Assembly: GCA_947631685.1 (NCBI GenBank)
Contig: CANRMI010000015.1
Coordinates: forward strand, 1 to 53,547
Origin: an uncultured Lachnospiraceae bacterium
GTDB lineage: Bacteria; Bacillota; Clostridia; Lachnospirales; Lachnospiraceae
Length of the DNA: 53,547 bases
Direction of reading: 5' to 3'
Numbering within the stretch: position 1 is the first letter of the stretch; each line of letters begins with the position of its first letter. The notes under the pieces are model-generated. The model ran no database searches. It was not told where the DNA came from and worked only from the letters and a program-made list of their open reading frames with translations. The translations under genes were made by a program, and so were the position numbers. This document shows positions 14,838 to 22,427 of the stretch, piece by piece.

Positions 14838-15799
14838 AAAAAAATATATTTGGAGAGGTACCCAAAGTAGTGCACAATGCGGTTCTGGATGCCCTGGATT
14901 CGCTGGAGGAGCCTGAAAGACTGCCGGTCTGGAAACAGCCTGCAAAAGGAAAAGGAAGGAGGGGAATCCTCAGGCTTTCAGGAGCCGCGGCTGCCTGCCT
15001 TATCTGTTTTTTGGCAGCAGGCCTGACAGCTTCCGCGTTAGGACTCATCAGCCTGTACAGACAGCGTATGGAGAGTATGGATACGGAAGAGATACAGGAT
15101 TATTATCAGATAGCCAAGCAGGGAGAGACCACGGAATACAGCAGGCCTCTTACGGCGGCGGAGAGTGCCCGCTACAATCTGCTGAAAGAGGAGTATGAAA
15201 ACAACGGCCGTTTTCCCCAAGGGGCTTTACAGCGGCTGAAAGAGGGAGAGAGCTATAACGGCATGGGTATAGTGCTTTCCGCAATGGGCAGAACGGTATA
15301 TCTTCCCGCCGAAGAACTGACGGACGAGGAGCTGCTGGAGTTAATTGATTTCGATCATAAGATCACCTACAGCATCTATCAGGTCAATCAGGAAAGGATC
15401 GTGACCGGCGGCGGTCTGGAGAGCAGGCTGGCACAGCTCAGCGACGCCGAAGTGGACGCACTCTACCTGGCCTGGACGGCTTCCAACGCGGATGTGGGCG
15501 GCGGTACAAGCAGGGAGCTGACGCAGGAAGAGGCCGAGCGTCAGGCCGAACTGCTGCGCCGGTACGAGGAAGAGGGGCTTTATACGGAAAATGAGATCGC
15601 TGTGATCGGGCAGCCGGATGAATACACCGGATCGACAATCGCGTTTTGCAAATCTGACAGCATATATTATCTGCCGGAGCGCAGTATGACCGATGACGAA
15701 CTGCTGCAGATGATCGATTTCAACCACAAAATCTCCTACGCCATGAGCAGGATCTACAGCGATATTCAAATGGGACTGCGGGACGGCTGGCCCCAATAA
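14834..15799 (+). CDS. Probable membrane anti-sigma factor with duplicated extracellular domain
   Basis: A protein of 321 aa overlapping the sigma gene by 4 bp. The N-terminal 45 residues are cytoplasmic and would contact the sigma factor; no zinc HxxxCxxC motif is present. A single membrane segment lies at about 46-76. The extracellular part contains two copies of an 84-residue unit (about 103-186 and 226-309). Each starts SRxLT, has YNLL/AELL helices, then YLPxExxTDxELLxxIDFxHKIxY. The duplicated unit could sense a ligand or a peptidoglycan or protease signal. Identification as anti-sigma rests on gene order and topology, not on a recognised inhibitor domain. Confidence 0.7.
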   Translation: MKKNIFGEVPKVVHNAVLDALDSLEEPERLPVWKQPAKGKGRRGILRLSGAAAACLICFLAAGLTASALGLISLYRQRMESMDTEEIQDYYQIAKQGETTEYSRPLTAAESARYNLLKEEYENNGRFPQGALQRLKEGESYNGMGIVLSAMGRTVYLPAEELTDEELLELIDFDHKITYSIYQVNQERIVTGGGLESRLAQLSDAEVDALYLAWTASNADVGGGTSRELTQEEAERQAELLRRYEEEGLYTENEIAVIGQPDEYTGSTIAFCKSDSIYYLPERSMTDDELLQMIDFNHKISYAMSRIYSDIQMGLRDGWPQ

Positions 15800-15887
15800 A
15801 AGAGTAAAGGATTTGATAATATCTGCCGATATATAGAAATAGATAAGAAACGGATTTCTTTCAATTTGATTCAAGGAGGATGATACT

Positions 15888-16562
15888 ATGGCTATGGAAA
15901 TCGGCACTGCTTACGGCGCCTATACTGACGGCTATGGAGCCAGGACGGGCAGCGGTAAGAAAACAAAGGAAAGCGCTTCCGCCGGGCAGGCAGGGAAAAC
16001 CGCCGCTCCCCAGCTTTCCGAAAAGGCGCAGAGGCTTTTGGAAAGACTGCGCAAAACTTACAGCAATATGGATTTTATGGCGGCGGATTTTGACAGCGAC
16101 ACGGACGCGAAAGAGCTTCTTTCCCACGGTACCAAAGAATTTTCGGTGCTCTTTTCCAGCGACGAACTGGAAAAAATGGCTTCCGACGAAAAGTACGAGC
16201 GGGAGTATATGGAGAAAGTGCAGGGCGCGGTCCGCATGTCGAAGCAGATCAACAAGCAGTTTGGATTTGAGTCCGCGTTCGGGAAAAATGCGAACGGCGC
16301 GGAAGTTACCCGTGTGGGGATTTCCTTTAAACAGGACGGCAGCATGACTTTCTTTGCGGAACTGGAAAAGAACAGCGAAAAGCAGAGACAGCGCATCGAC
16401 GAAGCAAGAGAAGAAAAACGCGCCCAGAAAAAGGCGGACGCCAAAAAGGCCGAAGATAAGAAGCGGGAAGAGAATGTAAAGAGCACAACGGTCTGGGCGG
16501 ACAGCCTGGAGGAACTTCTTGAGAAATTAAAAGAAGCGGACGAGGATACCCTATGGGCATAA
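15888..16562 (+). CDS. Conserved Lachnospiraceae protein (DUF6033-like)
   Basis: A protein of 224 aa with no signal or membrane segment. The first 45 residues are Gly/Ala/Thr-rich and low complexity. A middle segment reads QRLLERLRKTYSNMDFMAADF and KEFSVLFSSDELEKMASDE. The C-terminal third is a strongly charged helix (EKQRQRIDEAREEKRAQKK), likely coiled coil. It resembles proteins annotated DUF6033 in Lachnospiraceae, from memory. An AAGGAGG site precedes the ATG. It overlaps the next gene by 10 bp, and the two probably form a unit of unknown function. Confidence 0.65.
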   Translation: MAMEIGTAYGAYTDGYGARTGSGKKTKESASAGQAGKTAAPQLSEKAQRLLERLRKTYSNMDFMAADFDSDTDAKELLSHGTKEFSVLFSSDELEKMASDEKYEREYMEKVQGAVRMSKQINKQFGFESAFGKNANGAEVTRVGISFKQDGSMTFFAELEKNSEKQRQRIDEAREEKRAQKKADAKKAEDKKREENVKSTTVWADSLEELLEKLKEADEDTLWA

Positions 16563-17452
16563 TGATCGGAGGAAACGTTTCCGGACTGGGACAGGTTTCC
16601 TTCAGGGCCGCGGGGGAAACCAAACCCGGAACCTATAGCAGCGTCAGACGGAGCACATCCGGGAACGGCGTGAAAAAGCCCAAACGTTTACAGTATAATT
16701 TTAAAGAGATCTCCTCCCTCATCATGCGGGCGAAAACCTCCGTTTCTGCCGGCAGAGCGATCACGCTGGCAAGAGGAAAGGTGGCACAGCTGGAGAGGAA
16801 ACGGCGGAGCGGGGAATATGACGAGAGCGAGCTGGAGCATGCGATTCTCCACGCCATGAAAATGGAAAGGATTGCCCGCAAGCGCTTAAAGCATTTGAAA
16901 ATGGAAGAGGCGGCAAAAAACAACGGCGCCGCTTCGGATATGCCTCAGGAAGAGGATTTTAAGGAGCTGGACCTCATGGACGCGATGCGGGAGGAACCTG
17001 CTGAAGCGGGCATGGACACCGCCCAAATGAGCCAGGAAGAGCTGCAGGAAATGGCAGAAGAAATGCAGGAAATGACCGAGGAGCTGCAGCGCTGCATGGA
17101 AGAGGATATGTCAGAGCTGATGCAGGAGCTGGAGGAAACGGAACGGGAAATGTCCTGCGGGGATCTGGCTGAGGAAATGGGAATGACGGTATCGGGTGAA
17201 ATGGAGCCGGAGGATCTGGAGCGCTTAAAGAAAAAACACAGGGCGGCTGAACAGAGGGAGATCACGGAAGCCGATATGAAATACCTGCGTTTTCTGTTTG
17301 AGAAGTACGCCAGGGAAAAAGCGAGTCAGGCAGGCGCGCCCGGCAGCGCCCAGAACGGTATCGCGCTGGAACTTGCGGGAACGGAAATTCCCGTGGAAGC
17401 CGTACAGGCACCTGTGCCCCCGGAGGGCGGCAGTGTGGATCTGGCACTGTAA
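16553..17452 (+). CDS. Hypothetical protein, coiled-coil rich, paired with the DUF6033-like gene
   Basis: A protein of 299 aa. The N-terminal 55 residues are basic and flexible. A conserved-looking block (YNFKEISSLIMRAKTSVSAGR followed by ITLARGKVAQLERKRRSGEY) and an HAILHAMKMERIARKRLKHL helix follow. Residues 120-215 are extremely Glu/Met-rich with repeated MxEEMxEM units. It resembles proteins seen next to DUF6033 genes in flagellated Lachnospiraceae, but no function can be assigned. No export signal. Followed by a terminator at 17482. Confidence 0.6.
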   Translation: MGIMIGGNVSGLGQVSFRAAGETKPGTYSSVRRSTSGNGVKKPKRLQYNFKEISSLIMRAKTSVSAGRAITLARGKVAQLERKRRSGEYDESELEHAILHAMKMERIARKRLKHLKMEEAAKNNGAASDMPQEEDFKELDLMDAMREEPAEAGMDTAQMSQEELQEMAEEMQEMTEELQRCMEEDMSELMQELEETEREMSCGDLAEEMGMTVSGEMEPEDLERLKKKHRAAEQREITEADMKYLRFLFEKYAREKASQAGAPGSAQNGIALELAGTEIPVEAVQAPVPPEGGSVDLAL

Positions 17453-17481
17453 CATGGGCTGACAGAAAGAATAGTTTACAG

Positions 17482-17520
17482 GCAGCGTCTTATCCTGTCA
17501 GGATGGGGCGCTGCTTTTTT
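17482..17520 (+). terminator. Intrinsic terminator
   Basis: The outer stem GCAGCG and CGCTGC (17482-17487, 17509-17514) encloses an inner ATCCT/AGGAT hairpin and is followed by TTTTTT. It ends the transcript of the two preceding hypothetical genes. Confidence 0.85.
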
Positions 17521-17583
17521 GCGTTTTTTTCAGAGAAGTGGTACAATGGTTCATAGACAACGGATGGAAAACGGAGGCGGACT

Positions 17584-18939
17584 ATGAGCGAAGGTACGAA
17601 AAAGGACTCCCAGGCCTACTATGATAAAATGACAAAGACTCCCCTGGCAAGGCTGATCATTTCCCTGGGGATACCGACGACGGTTTCTATGCTGGTAACC
17701 AGCATCTATAATATGGCGGATACCTATTTTGTGGGCACGCTGGGAGAAAGCGCCCAGGGGGCCACGGGTATTCTGTTTACCCTGCAGGCCATCATTCAGG
17801 CGGTCGCCTTTATGCTTGGGCAGGGCTCCGGCACCATGGTTTCCAAGGCCCTGGCGGATCAGGATCAAAAGGAAGCTTCGGAATATGTTTCCACGGCATT
17901 TTTTACCGGCGTGGGAATGGGGGCGGTGCTCATGGCAGTGGGCCTGCTTTTTCTGACGCCCTTTATGCGCCTGCTGGGAAGTACGGAAACGATCCTGCCC
18001 TATGCGAGACAGTACGGAATCTGTGTGCTGGCAAGCTGTCCTTTTACCATAGGCTCCTTTGTTCTGAATAACAATCTGCGCTATGAGGGAAAAGCTTTCT
18101 ATGCCATGATCGGACTGGTGACCGGCGGCGTATTGAATATTTTCGGCGATTATCTGCTCATTCGGATATTCCCGCTGGGCGTTTTAGGCGCGGGGATTTC
18201 CACTGCGGTATCCCAGTTTATCAGTTTTCTGATCTTACTGTATTTCTTTGGGAAAATGGCCCAGAGCAGCATCCGCTTGTCAGCGTTCAGCAGGCGGGCA
18301 GGCGTCTTTTTTACCATTGCCAGAGTGGGCTTTCCCGCGTTGATCAGACAGGGTCTGAGCTCTGTGTCCAACGGACTTTTGAACAACCTCACCAGGCCCT
18401 ACGGGGACGCGGCTATCGCGGCCATGAGCGTCGTCAACCGGTTCAGCGCTTTTGTCATGTGTGTGGGACTGGGAATCGGGCAGGGGTATCAGCCCGTGGC
18501 CTCTTTCAATTATCAGGCCAAAGAATACGGACGAGTCAAGAAAGGCCTGCTGATCACCATGGGAGTGGGAGCGCTGTTTATTTCCTGCCTTGCCGTTCCG
18601 GGCTTGCTGTTTCCCGGCCAGATCGTGTCCGTGTTCCAGAAAAGTGAAGAGGTGATCTCCATAGGAAAGTTCGCGCTGCGCTGTGCCTGCGGGGGTGTGA
18701 TGTTTCTGCCATTGTCGGTACCTGTGAACATGCTGTTCCAAAGCATCCGCAAACCGGCAGTGTCCTCTTTTTTGTCCCTGCTGCGTTCAGGGCTCATGTT
18801 CATTCCGACTCTGCTGCTCACCACTTCCCTCTGGGGATTGCGGGGCATCCAGATATCCCAGCCTCTGGCGGATATGCTGACCGGGCTGGTAAGCATCCCC
18901 TTTACGGTGGTGTTTCTGAAGAAAAAAGATTTTACATAA
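17584..18939 (+). CDS. MATE-family multidrug efflux transporter
   Basis: A protein of 451 aa with about 12 hydrophobic segments arranged as two homologous halves. N-terminal signature features are ARLIISLGIPTTVSMLVTS, YNMADTYFVGTLG and QAVAFMLGQGSG; the second half starts around VGFPALIRQGLSS and has NLTRPYGDAAIAAMSVVNR and GLGIGQGYQPVASFNYQAK. The family exports cationic drugs and other compounds using H+ or Na+. An AGGCGG site precedes the ATG. The GNAT gene begins 10 bp downstream, so both are likely on one transcript. Substrate unknown. Confidence 0.93.
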   Translation: MSEGTKKDSQAYYDKMTKTPLARLIISLGIPTTVSMLVTSIYNMADTYFVGTLGESAQGATGILFTLQAIIQAVAFMLGQGSGTMVSKALADQDQKEASEYVSTAFFTGVGMGAVLMAVGLLFLTPFMRLLGSTETILPYARQYGICVLASCPFTIGSFVLNNNLRYEGKAFYAMIGLVTGGVLNIFGDYLLIRIFPLGVLGAGISTAVSQFISFLILLYFFGKMAQSSIRLSAFSRRAGVFFTIARVGFPALIRQGLSSVSNGLLNNLTRPYGDAAIAAMSVVNRFSAFVMCVGLGIGQGYQPVASFNYQAKEYGRVKKGLLITMGVGALFISCLAVPGLLFPGQIVSVFQKSEEVISIGKFALRCACGGVMFLPLSVPVNMLFQSIRKPAVSSFLSLLRSGLMFIPTLLLTTSLWGLRGIQISQPLADMLTGLVSIPFTVVFLKKKDFT

Positions 18940-18949
18940 AGGAGAGAGT

Positions 18950-19447
18950 ATGCGTTTACGGACTTACAGAAAAAACGAGGATTTTCCCTTTCTGGCTTCC
19001 TGGCTGGAAGAAGAGGAGATCCATGCCCTCTGGAGCGGCGGCATATTTTCCTATCCGCTTAAAAAAGAGGAATTTGAAAAATATTTTGAAGAAAAAGAGG
19101 GGGACGCCCGGTATGTGCTGACGGACGGGGACGGATGCCCGGTGGGGTTCTGCGCCTATTCCCTGAATGAAACGGACAATTCCGGCTTCGCGAAATTCAT
19201 TGTGGTGGACGGGAAAGCGCGGGGAAAAGGTTACGGCGCCGCCATGCTCAAGCTGTTGCTAAAGCAGGCCTTTGAGATCAATGGAGTGGACTGCGTGAGA
19301 CTGAACGTGTTCGCGCGCAATGAGGCGGCCCGCCGCTGCTACCGCAAGGCCGGTTTTGAAGAGACCGGGAGGGCTTCCGGCACCCTGGAATTTCATGGGG
19401 AAGTCTGGGATAAATTTGTTATGGAGGCCGGACGAAAAAAAGAATAG
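18950..19447 (+). CDS. GNAT-family N-acetyltransferase
   Basis: A protein of 165 aa. The acetyl-CoA loop is visible as GKARGKGYGAAMLKLLL (R-x-x-G-x-G/A), followed by the VRLNVFARNEAARRCYRKAGF helix-strand typical of RimI/RimL-type enzymes. N-terminal LRTYRKNEDFPFLASWL and FCAYSLNETDNSGFAKFIVV are consistent with the fold. GGAGAG lies just before the ATG. The gene is coupled to the MATE exporter. Its 3' end lies 50 bp left of the invertible segment, so transcripts from the inverted promoter run toward it in antisense. Substrate unknown. Confidence 0.9.
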   Translation: MRLRTYRKNEDFPFLASWLEEEEIHALWSGGIFSYPLKKEEFEKYFEEKEGDARYVLTDGDGCPVGFCAYSLNETDNSGFAKFIVVDGKARGKGYGAAMLKLLLKQAFEINGVDCVRLNVFARNEAARRCYRKAGFEETGRASGTLEFHGEVWDKFVMEAGRKKE

Positions 19448-19496
19448 TTTAAACCCTTTCAAAGCGGGCATAATTGGCATATATGGCAAATAAAAA

Positions 19497-19525
19497 ATGC
19501 AACATTTTCTTACAAAATGTTGCAT
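19497..19525 (+). repeat. Left inverted recombination site
   Basis: Arms ATGCAACATTTT and AAAATGTTGCAT are perfectly complementary around the asymmetric 5-bp spacer CTTAC; the arm pairing extends outward to 16 bp (19493-19529). Short dyad arms around a small spacer are what tyrosine recombinases use as core sites. The AT-rich arms make a simple terminator less likely. Confidence 0.8.
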
Positions 19526-19541
19526 TTTTGTATCTGTAATA

Positions 19542-19569
19542 TTTATCGGTCAAAGGGGTAAATACTTTA
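19542..19569 (-). promoter_or_regulatory. Sigma-28 (FliA/SigD-type) flagellar promoter inside the invertible segment
   Basis: On the minus strand TAAAGTAT (19569-19562) and ACCGATAA (19550-19543) are separated by 11 bp. The enterobacterial FliA consensus is TAAAGTTT-N11-GCCGATAA, so only two positions differ, and the spacing matches. It currently fires leftward across the left site toward the 3' end of the GNAT gene. After inversion it would drive csrA and flagellin. Confidence 0.8.
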
Positions 19570-19598
19570 GAGCCCGATGAAAATTTTTAAAAATTTTT

Positions 19599-20174
19599 TT
19601 ACAGAAGGGTATCGCGGAAAACGGAATCCTTTTCGTCCTGCTCAATGCCCAGGTACCGCTTGGTGATCTGATAGGCGGAATGGTTGTAAATGTGCATGAG
19701 CAGAACCGGAGGCGTACCCCGCTTCCAGGCGTGGTAGCCGAAGGTCTTGCGCAGGGAGTGGCAGCTCACCCCGTTTTCCAGTCCGGCGTATGCGGCGGCC
19801 TCTTTGATCACGCGGAAAGCCTGACAGCGGCTTAATGGTTCGTCGGGGCGCATATGGCTCACAAACAGAAAATCCTGCTCTCCTCGTAGGAGACAGGCGC
19901 TATTCTTTAATGCCTCCAGGATTTCCCTGTTCATATAGACGCAGTTTTCCTTTCCGGTCTTTCTTTCCCGCACCAGTATGTGGCTGCGCCATTCCCTCCC
20001 GTGAAAATCGTAAACATCCCCGCAGGTAAGATGCAGAATATCGGAAATCCGCAGAGCGGAATTCAAGCCCATGATGATCAGGAGATGGTTCCTGACGCTG
20101 GGCTTTTTTTCTTTGTAATATTCCCTGAACAGTTTCAGCTTTTCCATGTCTTTAATAGGTTGTGTCGTACTCAT
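19599..20174 (-). CDS. Tyrosine recombinase, probable invertase of the flanking sites
   Basis: A protein of 191 aa. The ATG at 20174 has AAAGGAG 7 nt upstream. It is short because the N-terminal core-binding domain is largely absent, leaving a compact XerC-like catalytic domain. Catalytic residues are all visible: Arg42 (SALRISDIL), Lys72 (RERKTGKEN), His139 and Arg142 (CHSLRKTFG), His165 (YNHSA) and Tyr174 (KRYLGI). Small tyrosine recombinases of this kind act as invertases (FimB/FimE, and RecV of Clostridioides difficile). The gene lies wholly inside the inverted sites, so it flips with the segment. No clear promoter is seen between its start and the right site. Confidence 0.88.
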   Translation of the reverse strand: MSTTQPIKDMEKLKLFREYYKEKKPSVRNHLLIIMGLNSALRISDILHLTCGDVYDFHGREWRSHILVRERKTGKENCVYMNREILEALKNSACLLRGEQDFLFVSHMRPDEPLSRCQAFRVIKEAAAYAGLENGVSCHSLRKTFGYHAWKRGTPPVLLMHIYNHSAYQITKRYLGIEQDEKDSVFRDTLL

Positions 20175-20206
20175 AAGTTCTCCTTTCAAAGTAAGCGTTA
20201 GTGATA

Positions 20207-20235
20207 ATGCAACATTTTGTAAGAAAGTGTTGCAT
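20207..20235 (-). repeat. Right inverted recombination site
   Basis: Arms ATGCAACATTTT and AAAGTGTTGCAT flank the spacer GTAAG. Read on the minus strand it matches the left site at 28 of 29 positions, including the spacer CTTAC, so the two sites are in opposite orientation and recombination would invert rather than delete. Confidence 0.8.
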
Positions 20236-20290
20236 GGTAAAGCAGAGCAGGGATGTCCGGCAGCAAGCCGGGAAACAAGGAGGTTTTCAA

Positions 20291-20566
20291 ATGTTAAGAC
20301 TGACAGTAAGCACCGAAGAGTATCTGATGATCGGGGACAACATCAAAATCGTATTTCTGGGAGGTACTCACAATCATTTGCGAATTATGGTAGATGCACC
20401 CAAGGATGTCAACATCGTAAGAAGTACGGTACTGGAAAATATGATAACAGATCCCGAAGAAAAGGCAAAACTGCCTAAGTACTACGCGGAGCCCCAGACG
20501 GATCCCAGGTACTTAAAGAAAAAGAATTCCCGCGTCATTATCACCCACGGGAATCTGGAGCCGTAA
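20291..20566 (+). CDS. csrA: CsrA-like RNA-binding regulator
   Basis: A protein of 91 aa. It aligns without gaps to the first 45 residues of classical CsrA. Leu4, MIGD (13-16), LG (23-24), RI (31-32), APK (36-38) and the key RNA-binding Arg44 are conserved, while the usual basic residues at 6-7 are Val-Ser. The C-terminal extension after residue 55 is longer than in Bacillus CsrA (74 aa). CsrA binds GGA motifs in mRNA leaders and represses flagellin translation in Bacillus, where FliW relieves it; no fliW is seen here. AAGGAGG lies 7 nt before the ATG. It sits between the invertible segment and flagellin, 148 bp upstream of fliC. Confidence 0.88.
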   Translation: MLRLTVSTEEYLMIGDNIKIVFLGGTHNHLRIMVDAPKDVNIVRSTVLENMITDPEEKAKLPKYYAEPQTDPRYLKKKNSRVIITHGNLEP

Positions 20567-20714
20567 GAGGCTGCTGAAAAGATAATAACCGGAGGCCGGA
20601 AGGGAAATATGCAGGGCCCGTATATGGAGCGGAAAGCCCTCGGTTACTATAAAAACCAAATAACAAGCAACTGACGCAAACGGATTTGCGCAGAAATACA
20701 AGGAGGTAACAATT
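20567..20714 (+). promoter_or_regulatory. GGA-rich flagellin leader, probable CsrA target
   Basis: The 148 nt before fliC contain seven GGA triplets, the last inside the ribosome binding site (AAGGAGG). Several lie in or near hairpins such as CCGG-AGG-CCGG and a TAACCG/CGGTTA long-range stem. No sigma-28 promoter is visible here, so fliC probably depends on transcription from upstream of csrA. The pattern matches known CsrA-repressed leaders, in which protein bridging GGA sites occludes the ribosome binding site. Confidence 0.55.
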
Positions 20715-22178
20715 ATGGCAATGATAGTACAACACAACCTTACAGCAATGAACTCTAACAGAATGTTAGGCGTAAACACCAAGGCACAGGCAAAATCCAC
20801 TGAGAAGCTTTCTTCCGGATATAAGATCAATCGTGCGGCAGATGACGCGGCAGGTCTTTCTATCAGCGAGAAAATGAGGAAGCAGATCCGCGGCCTGACC
20901 CAGGCTTCCGCGAACGCGCAGGACGGTATTTCCGCAGTGCAGACCGCAGAGGGCGCGTTGGGTGAAGTGCAGGATATGCTCCAGAGAATGAACGAGCTGG
21001 CAGTTAAGGCAGCTAACGGCACCAACTCCGAGAACGACAGAAGCTATATCCAGAACGAAATCGATCAGCTGACTACCGAAATCGACCGTGTAGCGGAAAC
21101 GACCAAGTTCAACGAAACCTATCTGCTGAAAGGCGACAGGGACGCGACCAAGGAGTATACGTATGCATATGACAAGGTGGAAGCAGCAAAACCGGCCAAA
21201 GTAACAATGCCGACAGCAGCGACCGGAAACGGTACAACGGTTGAAGTAGAATTTAGCGGGACAGCAAAAGGCGCTGACCAGACCGAAGTAGCAAGACTTA
21301 TCAGAGACCAGGGTATCAGCATAACCTATACCAATTCTGCTAATGAAGATGAGACCAACAAATTTGATAACAAGGCGGTTGTTTCCCTGAACGGAACTGA
21401 TAAGTACGTGGTAACGGCAGAGGATTACACAACCTTTAAGGTAAAAGATCGCCAGGGTAAAGAGATTGCCACCATCACCCTTACCAATGAAAAAATTGCT
21501 GAAAAACAAGCGGATAAGTTGGAAGGTACCGAAGTCGTTTCCGCAAGCGAGGCAAAGGCAGGCTATGCGGCAGGCGAAACCATGAAATATTATGACAGGG
21601 ATGGCAATGAGATTCCCGCCAATGCGCTGGATAGATATTTCTCTTCTACCACGGCAGGCACAACGGTTACACCTGCGCCCAGAGCGGATGCTCCCAAGGT
21701 ATATGATGCTCTTGGAAATGAAATTACTGCTGCGGCAGACGATGTAACAAGTACTCAGGATTTGGCAGGCGATTTGCTGCTGACGCTCCATGTAGGCGCT
21801 GACGCTACTTCCAACAACCAGATCACCATTGCGCTGAACGCTATGAGCGCTAAAGGACTGGGCATCAACGGCCTGAAAGTTGATGGAGCGGACGACACCA
21901 ACGCAAGGGCGTCTATCGAAGTTATCAAGGAAGCAATCCAGAAAGTTTCTACACAGCGTTCCGCACTGGGTGCTGTACAGAACAGACTGGAGCACACCAT
22001 CAGCAACTTGGATAACGTTGTAGAGAACACCACCAGCGCTGAAGCTGCAATCCGTGATACCGATATGGCGAACGAGATGGTTAGATACTCCAACGGACAG
22101 ATACTGGCACAGGCAGGTCAGGCTATGCTGGCGCAGGCTAATCAGGCAAACCAGGGGGTTCTCTCCTTGCTTGGCTAA
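20715..22178 (+). CDS. fliC: Flagellin
   Basis: A protein of 487 aa. The N-terminal D0/D1 region (about 1-140) begins MAMIVQHNLTAMNSNRML and has the classic STEKLSSGYKINRAADDAAG and SANAQDGISAVQTAEGAL motifs. The C-terminal D1/D0 region (about 390-487) includes IQKVSTQRSALGAVQNRLEH and ends in NQANQGVLSLLG. The middle (about 145-380) is variable, Thr/Ala-rich and surface exposed. It polymerises into the flagellar filament after export by the flagellar type III system. AAGGAGG precedes the ATG. It is probably translationally controlled by the upstream CsrA and phase-switched by the invertible segment. A strong terminator follows. Confidence 0.97.
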   Translation: MAMIVQHNLTAMNSNRMLGVNTKAQAKSTEKLSSGYKINRAADDAAGLSISEKMRKQIRGLTQASANAQDGISAVQTAEGALGEVQDMLQRMNELAVKAANGTNSENDRSYIQNEIDQLTTEIDRVAETTKFNETYLLKGDRDATKEYTYAYDKVEAAKPAKVTMPTAATGNGTTVEVEFSGTAKGADQTEVARLIRDQGISITYTNSANEDETNKFDNKAVVSLNGTDKYVVTAEDYTTFKVKDRQGKEIATITLTNEKIAEKQADKLEGTEVVSASEAKAGYAAGETMKYYDRDGNEIPANALDRYFSSTTAGTTVTPAPRADAPKVYDALGNEITAAADDVTSTQDLAGDLLLTLHVGADATSNNQITIALNAMSAKGLGINGLKVDGADDTNARASIEVIKEAIQKVSTQRSALGAVQNRLEHTISNLDNVVENTTSAEAAIRDTDMANEMVRYSNGQILAQAGQAMLAQANQANQGVLSLLG

Positions 22179-22215
22179 TCTGAATGAGTTCATGAAGAAA
22201 ATGTTGAATTGTACG

Positions 22216-22257
22216 AAAGGGACGGGAAAGGCATCTGCTTTTCCCGTCCCTTTTTTT
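22216..22257 (+). terminator. Intrinsic terminator of flagellin
   Basis: A long stem pairing AAAGGGACGGGAAA with TTTCCCGTCCCTTT around GGCATCTGC (one extra base near the loop), ending in seven T residues, lies 38 bp after the fliC stop. Confidence 0.92.
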
Positions 22258-22427
22258 ACTTCGCATTCATTGAACTACCGAAATCTAATATTTTCTTATT
22301 TTTAAATGAAAGATTATGCCAAACCAGTCTGTAGAACAAACATCCCCACGGTGCATTTATATAATCCAGGTACCCGTTGATGTTCATACTGATAATACCT
22401 CCATGGATAAAGTGTGATTTTGACTAT

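Larger units (their letters stand above)
19497..20235. other. Candidate invertible DNA segment (flagellar phase switch)
   Basis: Two 29-bp sites in inverted orientation (19497-19525 and 20207-20235) bound about 0.74 kb that holds a complete tyrosine recombinase and an outward-facing sigma-28 promoter. In this assembly the promoter points left, away from csrA-fliC (OFF by this reading). Exchange at the 5-bp spacers would move it to about 20163-20190, pointing right, with a leader of about 94 nt to csrA. No other sigma-28-like promoter was seen upstream of csrA or fliC. The inversion itself is inferred from sequence. Confidence 0.75.

Noticed and set aside
19493..19529. Simple intrinsic terminator after the GNAT gene
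   Set aside because: The arms are AT-rich with a 5-nt asymmetric spacer, and the same 29-bp sequence recurs inverted on the other side of a recombinase gene, so a recombination site explains it better. It may still stop some transcription.
19551..19580. Plus-strand sigma-28 promoter from GTAAATAC and CCCGATGA
   Set aside because: The spacing between the two elements is too short (about 11 bp from TAAA to CCGAT); the minus-strand match at 19542-19569 has correct elements and spacing.
20766..22193. A 475-codon open frame on the minus strand opposite flagellin
   Set aside because: It is antisense to an unmistakable flagellin, is rich in Cys, Leu and Ile in a shadow-like pattern, and has no ribosome binding site or family motif.
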